Position numbers and translations under genes: made by a program. Shown here in pieces: positions 1 through 9,499 of a stretch of 64,000 bases of DNA. Source of the stretch: Capronia americana. Taxonomy: Eukaryota; Ascomycota; Eurotiomycetes; Chaetothyriales; Herpotrichiellaceae. Position 1 is the first letter of the stretch; each line of letters starts with the position of its first letter. Under the pieces are notes generated by a model. It searched no databases. It was not told the DNA's origin and saw only the letters and a program-made list of their open reading frames with translations. Location: NCBI GenBank assembly GCA_016110215.1, contig JADWQD010000005.1, positions 1,860,001-1,924,000 of the forward strand, in the 5' to 3' direction.

Positions 1-700
1 GATCTTGCCATTGTAGGTTACGGCGTTGTCAGCAAAGAGGAGGACTGGCTCAATCTGGCGGAGTCTGTCGAGCACAGCATGAACACCTGTGTCAGGACTC
101 ACACCTGACCATATGGCGCCCAGAGACGTTGCTGCCAGCATTGCGACCACTGAATTCGACGTGTTGGCCATATATCCTGCAACTCTTTCTCCCTTCTGTA
201 GTCCATGCGCTTCCATTGCTGCGGCGCACTCCCGCACCCGCTGGCGCAGCTGAGACCATGTCACCTCTTCGCGCATGGTTTCTGTGGCAGCAATGATTGC
301 AAGGCCGTCTTCGGGAGGATTTGCCGCTGGGAAGAGCAGGTTCTCGGCGAAGTTCAGCTCGCAACCAGAGAAGAAGGCAGGCTTGGGGAACATTGGAGCG
401 GACTCGTCCAAGACTTTCTATCAAGTGGTATTAGCACGCCTTGAACAGTCCATCTTGTAACGAGTTACCTACATCATACTGCTTGTTCGCCTTTATCCCC
501 GTGTAATGCCATACTTCCTCCCAGAAGGCGGCAGGGTGATCGACACTCCATTGCCAGAGATCATTGTAGGACGAGGTTGCGACGCCGTGCTTTTTTGCTA
601 TATGTTGCTGAAAAGCATAGAACTCGGTAGACTCGGGGCGAGGATGCCTCCAGAGCTCGACAGAGTCCTTCGTCTCACCATTCAGAGTGTTCGGTGCCAT
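1..700 (-). CDS. Acetoacetyl-CoA synthetase, 5' part (cut by window edge)
   Basis: Acyl-adenylate-forming enzyme that ligates CoA to acetoacetate using ATP, normally cytosolic. Two exons are visible: 473-700 (76 codons from an ATG at 700) and 1-417, separated by a 55-nt intron (GTAGGT...TAG, phase 0). The spliced N-terminal 215 residues carry the family's entry region (LWRHPRP near residue 16, WSVDHPAAFWEEVW near 50) and, in exon 2, the conserved LNFAENLLFP stretch, followed by the start of the AMP-binding fold (GERVAGYMANTSNSVVAMLA and GAIWSGVSPD). The P-loop-like motif and the CoA-binding C-terminal domain lie beyond the left edge. Assignment to acetoacetyl-CoA rather than acetyl-CoA synthetase rests on the N-terminal pattern. 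It is divergent from LCB2, with about 1.4 kb between the two starts. Confidence 0.88.
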
Positions 701-2142
701 TGTAACAAATTCTGTGCAAAAAGTGAAATTGTTGTGAGGATGGCTTGAAATGTACTAGTACCTTAACAGAAACTCTGGGGAACCACGGCCGCCGACACTG
801 CCAATTGGACTCCGACTTTACACGAAGCATCGGGCGGAATTGGGTCCGGACAGGTATCCGACGACGGTGATCCTCGGATGCTGGTTTAGGACCATGACAG
901 ATCAATGATGCCCGAATTGAGGATCCAAAGAGTCTGTACCCAGTACGAGTAAATGAGGGATCTTACCAGCAGCCTACTGTTGTTTTTACTCGTCCAAAGT
1001 ACCTCATTGACCAGGAAGGTCGTCACAATCATCGTGTCTTCGGAGTTGGACCATGCGAACTCGATCCGACGAGAGCTGTATGAGAGTGAGGTCTAGTCTC
1101 TGACTCTACTCGAGCTTGTCGCTGACTTATCTGCCTCCTGGGCGATGGCCATTGTGTGCTCGTACAAGTAATTGGGAGGATGGCCTGACAATATATCAAG
1201 TGATCAAATCAGTTATCGGAAATGGATAGGCGAGATGCTGGGTGATGAGTGCCAAGGAAACTGCGGGGACTAACGTTTAGAAGAGTTTAGTGTAACCATA
1301 GCCAGATCGTTCTACCAATTGGGGCTTCTCCGGGTCTGCGTGCAAATTTCTGCCAGCTCCGCTTTAACCGGTTGCCCCCTATTTCGCACACGATGGCCCC
1401 TGGAAGTCCCTTGGAGCAGAGACATTCAGAGAGTGGCCGGGCCTAGAAGCAATTTCACAGCAGCGACCAGCCCCGGTTTCAGCAATTGGCCTTTAACTGC
1501 TGTCAGCACAATGTCTCTGCTTAGAGCATCGCGTCGCGTGCACAGCTTTTGTGGCATCCTACTCACTCCGTAAATCTTCTTTCTGTCCTCCATCTTTCTT
1601 CCTCAACTTTATCCCGTAAGCTATTGTGCTTCGATCAGCTGCTCTCCGCATCGAGGCAACGGGTCTGCGGCTCCCTAGGCTCAGGCGGGTGGTTTGCTGC
1701 AAGGCACAAGCTTGTTGTGTCCAATCACGGCTGGGACGGAATTGTCTGTCATCCGGGTTCGCCGGCGGCTGGTGTCATACAATTCGATATTGCAGGATCC
1801 TTTGTCGTATTCCCAGCTAAAAAAACGAAGCTGCAGTTCCTTGAGCGCCGAGCACCTCCTTCAGACAGTTTTGCTGTGGCTCGACTCGCCCTGCGTGCCT
1901 CGAATCGATCTCTACCGGCCAGCGTCTTTCGACCAAAAAAACCCCCCTTGTCTGCGACCCGAAGCAGCATTGAACGTCGCCGAGGCTCTTCGAAAACCTT
2001 TCCCTCCGTACACCGCCACATCGAACACACGATCTTCCAACGACAATTCCTGTCAGAAAAGAAAAATTCGGCGGAGCGTCGATAGCTATCTGGAGGAGTT
2101 TGTCCGACCCTACCCTATCAGTTTTGCAGCGCACTTTTGGCC
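701..2142. other. Divergent intergenic region, acetoacetyl-CoA synthetase / LCB2
   Basis: No supported gene. The right half (about 1560-2130) is pyrimidine-rich and probably holds the LCB2 promoter and leader. Several overlapping open frames here lack domain content or consistent codon use. One copy of the dispersed word ACTCCGTA lies at 1565-1572. Confidence 0.6.
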
Positions 2143-4200
2143 ATGCCTCGTCGAGTATCCAACGCCCTTCTCAGCAGCTCACCTCCGACCCCCTGGCCGT
2201 CCTTTGCGCCGTCAGAAAAGGGCGGCAGCCTCGTCAACAAGACCTCTCAGAAAGCCAGTAAGATCGCTCAATTCTTTTCAACCTCGCCCAAAACAAAAGA
2301 GGCTCAATCTGCCGCAGCGGCGCTGCTGGCAGCGAGCAAAGCTCAAGAGCAGGCATTTCTCGCGTCAGGGTCGCCACCTATAAGCACACCTTCGCTTTCA
2401 CTACCCAGCATTTCCTTGTCAACGGCGCGTGCAGATTCGGCCAACATGGACGAGCCCCCGACCACCCTTTTCCAACCGCCTTCTCCGGCCGAGGCGCGGA
2501 AGTTGCAACGGCAACACGCACAGTTTGGCCCTCTGAATTCGCAATCTCACAGATACACCAGTCGACACCAGGGCGGCGAGTTTCCGGAACCCGTCATGGA
2601 CGAACCGCCCTATTACTATCTTTTGACCACCTACATCTCCTACTTGATTCTCATAATATTCGGCCACGTCAGAGACTTCTTCGGCATGAAGCTGAAGGAG
2701 GACGCCTACCGACACCTGAAGTCACGGAATGGATACGCTGCTCTGAACAGCGACTTTGACAATTTTTACGTCCGACGATTGAAGATGCGCATCAATGATT
2801 GTTTCAATAGACCTACTACCGGCGTTCCGGGACGATACATCAATCTGCTAGACCGTACCTCCGATGACGGAAATGTCCACTTCACCATGACCGGCACTAC
2901 TACCGAGACCTTGAACATGAGTTCCTACAACTACCTTGGGTTCGCCCAGTCGGAAGGTCCTTGCGCCGACTCGGTTGAAGAGACAATCAGGAAATACGGC
3001 CTGTCTACCGCCAGCTCCAGGAGCGAGGTGGGCACATCTGAGCTCGCCGTCGAATGTGAGGCTCTTATTGCCGAGTTCGTGGGTAAGGAGTCGGCCATGG
3101 TATTTTCCATGGGATTCGGTACCAATGCCTCCATTTTCCCTGCTCTGGTGGGAAAAGGCGACCTGATCCTTTCCGACGAGCTCAATCACGCGTCAATCCG
3201 TTTCGGATCGAGACTTTCGGGTGCCATGATTGCCTCGTTTAAGCACAATGATATGACGGATCTTGAAGACAAGCTTCGGGACGCCATCTCCCAAGGTCAG
3301 CCCCGCACCCACCGACCGTGGAAGAAAATCCTTGTCGTTGTCGAAGGGCTGTATTCCATGGAAGGGACTATGTGCAACCTGCCCGGCCTTATCCGATTGA
3401 AGAGGAAATACAAGTATAATCTCTTTGTCGATGAAGCTCACTCGATCGGTGCCCTCGGGCCACGCGGAAGAGGCGTTTGCGACTACTTTGGAATTGACCC
3501 CGCCGAGGTCGATATCCTCATGGGCACGCTGACCAAGTCTTTCGGTGCTAACGGAGGATACGTCGCTGGTGACAAGGTGGCCATCGACAAATTGCGACTG
3601 TGCAATGCTGGCACTGTCTACGGCGAAGCTCCCGGTCCTGCAGTTCTCGCACAGATTATCGCTGCCTTGAAACTTATCAATGGCGATCTGATCCCGGGTC
3701 AAGGCGAAGAGCGGTTGCAGCGAATTGCATTCAACTCACGGTATCTCCGACTTGGTCTCAAACGCCTAGGCTTTATTGTTTACGGTCACGACGATTCGCC
3801 TATCATCCCCCTCATGCTTTACAATCCTGCCAAGATGCCGGCCTTCTCGCACGAGATGCTCAAGCGCAAGATCTCGGTGGTGGTGGTTGGATATCCTGCT
3901 ACGCCGCTGATCTCGTCCCGGGCACGTTTCTGCGTCTCCGCTGCTCACAACAAAGAGGATCTTGATCGCTTCTTGTCGGCCTGTGATGAGATCGGCAATG
4001 TCCTGCAGCTCAAGTTTGCGAGTGGCATCGCTGGCGGTGCCCCTCCGTTGCCGGAAGGCGTAACCTGGGAGATGGAGCAGAGCCGCAAGCGACTGGAAAA
4101 GCACGACAAAGTGGCAAAGTCTCTAGTCGTCGAGCCCCGGTGGACCTTGGACGAAGTCATCAAGCGTGGCGTCCAGGACGTGAAGGTACCGCTGCGGTGA
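2143..4200 (+). CDS. LCB2: Serine palmitoyltransferase subunit 2
   Basis: Catalytic PLP-binding subunit of serine palmitoyltransferase, which condenses L-serine with palmitoyl-CoA to 3-ketodihydrosphingosine, the first step of sphingolipid synthesis, in the ER membrane with LCB1. Single exon, 685 aa from the ATG at 2143; the frame stays open a little further upstream, but only to a TTG. The first ~155 residues are a Ser/Pro/Ala-rich extension. A membrane-associated segment follows at about 160-180 (YYYLLTTYISYLILIIFGHV), then the alpha-oxoamine synthase fold: NMSSYNYLGF, the aspartate motif LFVDEAHSIGALGPRG, and the PLP lysine motif GTLTKSFGANGGY with Lys at residue 465. It is longer than the yeast protein, mainly because of the N-terminal extension. 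Confidence in function is very high; the exact start is less certain. Confidence 0.96.
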   Translation: MPRRVSNALLSSSPPTPWPSFAPSEKGGSLVNKTSQKASKIAQFFSTSPKTKEAQSAAAALLAASKAQEQAFLASGSPPISTPSLSLPSISLSTARADSANMDEPPTTLFQPPSPAEARKLQRQHAQFGPLNSQSHRYTSRHQGGEFPEPVMDEPPYYYLLTTYISYLILIIFGHVRDFFGMKLKEDAYRHLKSRNGYAALNSDFDNFYVRRLKMRINDCFNRPTTGVPGRYINLLDRTSDDGNVHFTMTGTTTETLNMSSYNYLGFAQSEGPCADSVEETIRKYGLSTASSRSEVGTSELAVECEALIAEFVGKESAMVFSMGFGTNASIFPALVGKGDLILSDELNHASIRFGSRLSGAMIASFKHNDMTDLEDKLRDAISQGQPRTHRPWKKILVVVEGLYSMEGTMCNLPGLIRLKRKYKYNLFVDEAHSIGALGPRGRGVCDYFGIDPAEVDILMGTLTKSFGANGGYVAGDKVAIDKLRLCNAGTVYGEAPGPAVLAQIIAALKLINGDLIPGQGEERLQRIAFNSRYLRLGLKRLGFIVYGHDDSPIIPLMLYNPAKMPAFSHEMLKRKISVVVVGYPATPLISSRARFCVSAAHNKEDLDRFLSACDEIGNVLQLKFASGIAGGAPPLPEGVTWEMEQSRKRLEKHDKVAKSLVVEPRWTLDEVIKRGVQDVKVPLR

Positions 4201-6165
4201 TAGCTCGACAGCAGGCTCTCCCTGGTCGGGCAACGAAGCACCTAGCCGTGTGTGTACAACTATTAATGAGTGGTTACGGAAGCGATTGCGAGATTTCTGG
4301 TTCAAACACTGAAGCATTACCCTTCGACCCAGCCGACGCGACAGAGCGGATTGTACATAGATTTTGGGTCTCTGTCAACGGCGCCGGCGAGTGTTTGGAG
4401 CACCACGGGATGATCGGGTCAATCTGAGCGAGTTCATAGCCGTGGTCGACAGAGGGCCATTCCACCTTGACCGAGCACGACACCAAGTCCAGCAGGAGCA
4501 AGGCTCCCGGTCACCTCCTGTTATCGATAGTCATACCTAATATTGCAAATCCATCTAACCTGTCCTGATTCCTGCAACCGAGCATTCTCTTCATCCCTGA
4601 GCTTGGCTAGAGACGGTTCGAAAGTGAGGCGACCGTCTGCTGACCTTGCTGGAATGAGTGTATAGAAGCCGGGCGCAAAGATGCCCATACTAGTTGGTAC
4701 TTGCATGAACTTCTCAGCTCCTCCTGCTCGCCCTCCTGCATACTTGCCCCGACCGGGCAAAGCAGGAGTTGGGGCCGTCCGTTCGGCGCCCTTGATGTGT
4801 CACAGCCACATGCACAAGCGATCGCTCTTCGGCAAGGAACATTACTCCCAGTATAGACGCCAACACGAGCTGCAAGGCAACAACGTGCCAGCACATTTCA
4901 CACCACCACAGACTTTCAACAGCAGCGTCTTGTGCCCGTGCAAGCAGGGACACCCAGATCGATGCTCAGCAACCTACTCAGGGTCCGAGCAATAGGCGAG
5001 TGTGCGCTGTTGGAATTGCCGCCCGTTCAAGAGATTACTGCGTGCTGGATACAGCTAGCAACACGGTGAATACGAGAACGGGTTGTGCATCAGGGTTTAT
5101 CCCATCATCAACAGGTGAACAACTGGCTCGTGCGCGTAACAGACGGGAGGTCGCAGGGAGAATGCTAGTCACCGCTTACACGGTATCCACGGGTTGCGAT
5201 TACACCCCGACACTAAACAGTAGATGAGAGAGGTTGATAACGCGAGCTGATGCGATGTTCCTTGGTGTCAAGCCCATGTCGATACAGAAGTTCCGGGTCG
5301 CCTTGTTGGTGATGTGTTGTCGACTCTGCTCTGTGACCGTCCTTCTCGCAATGCAATGCGCGCGAGCTGTGAAATAATTATGCAGGCTTGGGGCATACGA
5401 TGTGCCATCGTATGTACCTCATATTTGCCATGAAACAAATCCTCCGTAGCCACGTCTTCCCTTCTCGCTGCCTCCAGAGACAGTGACCAGAATTACAGAC
5501 GCATCATCAGCACGCCAAGTTCGCCGTCTCATTCGTTCCAAGCCTACGCCCTTTCAATTTCTCACGCTTGCCGCTACTGCATGTGCGGGGCGGGCGAGGC
5601 CATCCTTCCTGTGCCGTCGGTTTCCCTGTGGAAGATGAGCCTGGCTGCCGGGGCCGACGATGTTTCAGAGTACCGATCTTGTCCTCTCACGTCCACATAA
5701 CTCTGATCCCTCATCCCTACTCTCCTGTCCGTGCTCCGCGGTTCACGAACCACAGATTGTCTCGCTCAAGCATGCACGCCGGATGTGGCATGGCTCATAT
5801 TCCCTGTCGATGACTTCGACCAATGCGGTTGCCCTCGGTCTGCAAGGCAACCGTTTCGCAGGTGACCGAGCACACATTCAGACCGGTCGGGGTTATCTTG
5901 ACTCCCCCACCTACGGAATCCGCCTGCGAGGAAGGCGAGCCTGGCTGTCGCCAACCGTCCACGAGCGGTGTTGATCTCGAGTTGGTGCCTACCGCTTCTC
6001 GGGCTGCATATCATCGTTCTCATTCCCACCACCTCCGCCCCACCGAACTCACGTCCCTACTGACTTCCCTCACTACCGCTCCGCTATCAACTTGAACACA
6101 GACGCATCCTCACGAGATACAGACTGCACCCGGCCTGTCCAGCTTCGCGGTCCCGTTCCGCGACT
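4201..6165. other. Intergenic region without supported gene
   Basis: Nearly 2 kb between two plus-strand genes. Only short, mutually overlapping open frames with no recognisable motif occur. The part from about 5460 to 6165 is C/T-rich and is probably promoter and 5' leader of the next gene. I see no RNA gene and no repeat. Confidence 0.55.
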
Positions 6166-8067
6166 ATGGAACCCCCACCGCCTCCAGACCACGACTTCGC
6201 TCCAATGGACCCAAACATGGAACCCTTGCACGACTTTGTTGATGATCGCTTCGTCGTCGAAGAGCCTATACGCTACGAAGAGCGTGTACCAATTGTCCAA
6301 CAACGCTTGGATAGAATGTCCCTTGACGGCGACGTCCCCGAAATGCGACCTCGCGCTGAGCGACTCCGCTCCGCGGACATCTTACCCCTCCCACAAGATT
6401 ACCTGTACTACCGTTTGTCCAAGCGCGGCGATGACTGGAGCTCCTGTGTGAAAAAACCTATCCCAGCTCCCATCGAAGAAATCGAGAGAAAAGCCAAAAG
6501 AAGTAAAGGTGGTGATGCGCCGATCCTGGATCAATTGACCAAGATGCCGACTATGCGGCGCGACATGCTGGACGAGGTGATCCGGAAGGCCAATGACAAA
6601 GAAACTGGCGATGCCTATTGGGAGGTGGTCTACATCAAGTCCAAAAAAGTACAGACCAGGAGGGGTAAGATGGAAGTGCCAGAAATGGATGTCATCCTGG
6701 CCAGGAACAGAGGCCGCGCTAAGTCACGGGCCAAGTCCTTCGCTGCCGGTGGAGAGAGGGTCAAGAGAGAAGTCGTGAGAGAGAGAAAGTATGTCAATGA
6801 CAGCTATGGCCGGGTCAGGAAGGACTCGGTGCTGGACAAGTTGGAGGACCCAGTTGCAAATCTTCCCGTTTTCGAAGCCGATGGCCGACCAAGAGACGAC
6901 CTGGGACCAATGCACTTCAACAACTCCAACCTGCCGGCTCACATCGGCATGGAAATGCCACTGGGTACCAAACTCGAGAAGAAAAAGGAGAAGCCAGAGA
7001 AGCGGAAGAGCAGGTCTCGTAGCAAGTCACGCGATCGTGGCGGTGCTCATCACGACGACGGAATCTTTGTCGTCCCGGATGCCCACGACTTTGCGGGCGA
7101 TGGCGCTGACCCAGCTACCGTCGATGGTATGTTCGGCGACGAGCCAACGGATCGTCGCGGCCGCCGAGGACAATCCCCACACGAACACCCAGTGGTGGTT
7201 GAAGAAGACCCTCGACGATCTCACTCTCGACACCGTCCTGACGGTCGCTCCAAGTCGCGTCCGCGCAAAGAATCTGTCCACTTCCCCAATGGGCGGACTC
7301 GGCAATACTTGGACGGAGCCGACGGGTCTTCCGAGAACAGTGACACCAGCCATTACGGATTCGTCGGCGAGTATGAAAGCTCGACCACATCGATCAGCAC
7401 ACCTGGCGCTATACCTCGCCGAGGGAGCCTCGTACGCGGAGGCCGCCCGGACGTTGAATATAAGAAGCACCACCCCGGACCCAGCAAGAGGCTATCCTAC
7501 CAAGAAAAGCCATACCATGGCGAGCAGCACGTGATTGTACCCGCACGACCAGCCCGTCGAAACTCAACTGCCATGTATTATGAAAGGCCACTTGAGGGTC
7601 GTTATGAACGTCCTCATCCGCGACTGGTAAGACGAGAGACTGCTCCTATCCCAGAAGACCATCAAATCGTCTACCACGACACTCTCCCACGGACGAGTGA
7701 GCGCGACCTTGTTCCGCTGCGTCGTTCTTATACTACTCGTGAGCCTATTCTTCATCAACATCCTCACGACGACGAAGAACTTTACTACCGTGACGAGGTT
7801 GACCGCCAAAGCTACCGCGCCGAAGGCTACCAACGCGATCGCGTCATTGAAGACCACTTCAACCGGCGCGAGCAAGAACTCAGCGCCCGAGAGAGGGAGT
7901 TGGAGGCCAGAGAAGAGGAGCTGAGACAGCTGAGACGGCAACGTGAACGTGAGCTTGAAAGAGACCGTGACTACTATGACGACGGACCTGTTCGCAAGGA
8001 ACGGAGAGATACAAGACAAATCTTCTTCGACCCGAGAACCGGCCAGGCTTATTATTATAACGATTGA
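6166..8067 (+). CDS. Conserved-looking fungal protein of unknown function, basic and low-complexity
   Basis: Single exon, 633 aa, ATG at 6166 and TGA at 8065. I do not recognise a named domain. Residues 1-250 look folded and charged (PLPQDYLYYRLSKRGDDWSS near 75-95; DAYWEVVYIKSKK near 150). Residues ~275-300 are an RS/KR-rich basic tract that could act as a nuclear signal. The middle is disordered, rich in R, S, H and P. Residues ~566-605 form a highly charged coiled-coil-like helix (alternating R, E and L). The tail ends with a short aromatic motif, IFFDPRTGQAYYYND, reminiscent of half a WW motif but too short to call. Codon use and absence of internal stops over 1.9 kb support a real gene. 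A nuclear or cytoskeletal scaffold role is only a guess. Confidence 0.85.
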   Translation: MEPPPPPDHDFAPMDPNMEPLHDFVDDRFVVEEPIRYEERVPIVQQRLDRMSLDGDVPEMRPRAERLRSADILPLPQDYLYYRLSKRGDDWSSCVKKPIPAPIEEIERKAKRSKGGDAPILDQLTKMPTMRRDMLDEVIRKANDKETGDAYWEVVYIKSKKVQTRRGKMEVPEMDVILARNRGRAKSRAKSFAAGGERVKREVVRERKYVNDSYGRVRKDSVLDKLEDPVANLPVFEADGRPRDDLGPMHFNNSNLPAHIGMEMPLGTKLEKKKEKPEKRKSRSRSKSRDRGGAHHDDGIFVVPDAHDFAGDGADPATVDGMFGDEPTDRRGRRGQSPHEHPVVVEEDPRRSHSRHRPDGRSKSRPRKESVHFPNGRTRQYLDGADGSSENSDTSHYGFVGEYESSTTSISTPGAIPRRGSLVRGGRPDVEYKKHHPGPSKRLSYQEKPYHGEQHVIVPARPARRNSTAMYYERPLEGRYERPHPRLVRRETAPIPEDHQIVYHDTLPRTSERDLVPLRRSYTTREPILHQHPHDDEELYYRDEVDRQSYRAEGYQRDRVIEDHFNRREQELSARERELEAREEELRQLRRQRERELERDRDYYDDGPVRKERRDTRQIFFDPRTGQAYYYND

Positions 8068-9499
8068 ATGCGGGGGACAGTCGACACGTGTTCTGGTTCC
8101 AGGGGATGCAGCTACGAGGTCGGAGATAGTCCGGGGAGGAGTACTTTTGTTTTGTTAAACCGAGAACGTCCACAATGGAAAGGGCGAGTTTGAGACAACA
8201 CCGGGATCATCAAAGAAGTCTGACGACTATAACCAGATTGATCACCCTGGGCGGAATTTTGTTTTACATTTTGAATTTGCTGTCCTACTTCGCTTTTGAA
8301 CAAAGGACATGGCCCGCTGTCACGTGGAAAAGCGAAGGCGGACGATGAAATGACTTGCCTCCATAGCGACATCCGGAGAATGCGCAGGGAGGTCAAACTT
8401 GGGTATCTACACCACATGGAGGCCCATTACAAGCAAGTCGCTTGCTCGCAGGACGGTGCAAGGGATTCCCCTCGAATTTCTCCGGCAGCGAATTCATGGT
8501 TGCTTTGGGATTGAATGCTGGATTTGTTGATGGATTTTCTTGTCCGATTCGTGCTGTCGCTTTGGAGATACCCCTTTTATGTTGATGGCCATGGATTGAA
8601 GTTTGCTATATGACGAGAATGTCTGATGAATGCTTGCTTGGCGATTTCGTTCTATGTAGCAGGGCCAAGATTGAGCTTGAGGACGCTCTTACGGGGAAGG
8701 AAAGCGTCTGATGGCCCTTTTCAAGGCTGAATGAACGAGATGCTGTCCACGACGAGAAAATGTGACCACCTGAAGATGTATGTGGGAATGAAAAGCAAGC
8801 ACCGCAATAGCGCGCGTCCCTCGTATTGTAACTCGAGCAATGCTGAAAATGAATACGATTTCCTTTGCCAATCGCACACCACTGGCTGGCTGGGTGGCAT
8901 TTTACTCTAGTCCATACTGGTCCTTCCACATGCCGCGGTCTATCATCCATGGTTCCATGGTTCCATGTTCCCATGCATTCCTACCTCGTACTTGATCGTC
9001 TTTGTCGAGAGGACTTCATCTCGGAAGATCGGACGAACTCACGAACTCACGAACTCACGAACTCACGAACTCACGAACTCACGAACTCACGAACTCACGA
9101 ACTCACGAACTCACGAACGNNNNNNNNNNNNNNNNNNNNNNNNNNNNNNNNNNNNNNNNNNNNNNNNNNNNNNNNNNNNNNNNNNNNNNNNNNNNNNNNN
9201 NNNNNNNNNNNNACGAACTCACTTGGACAGACAGACGGACAGACGGATCAGCGAACATAAGGGGCCGTGGTCTAAAGTACCTGGTATGCTGCTATGTACA
9301 AGTTCAGGCAGGCATCATGAGAGAGAGGTGAGGAGGAAGAGAGATACCATACCAGTACACAGCCATCCGGACATCTCTGTTGATACCACTATATTGTCGC
9401 TCAAACAGAAGGAGATGTCAATTGTCAATTGGTCTTCTCCGTATTCATGAAGCGTTCGAAGCTATCGTGGCTACAGTATCTCTCTATGGTACTCCTTAA
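8068..9499. other. Convergent intergenic region with tandem repeat and assembly gap
   Basis: This region lies between the 3' ends of two convergent genes. It holds an 8-bp tandem repeat interrupted by an N-gap (9033-9222) and then a GACA/GACG-rich stretch at about 9227-9247. No coding sequence is supported. Confidence 0.7.
9033..9222. repeat. 8-bp tandem repeat (ACGAACTC)n spanning a sequence gap
   Basis: About 10.7 perfect copies of ACGAACTC run from 9033 to 9118, followed by 93 N (9120-9212), and the same unit resumes at 9213-9222. The gap therefore most likely lies inside the array, whose true length is unknown. Because 8 is not a multiple of 3, all forward frames stay open and read as one cyclic peptide, which produces spurious open frames here. 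Confidence 0.95.

Noticed and set aside
1549..2383. Two long overlapping plus-strand frames before and into LCB2
   Set aside because: No domain content; they overlap the LCB2 coding frame or its pyrimidine-rich leader and start without a convincing ATG context.
9033..9222. CRISPR-like array
   Set aside because: The 8-bp units are contiguous without spacers, and the genome is eukaryotic; it is a satellite.
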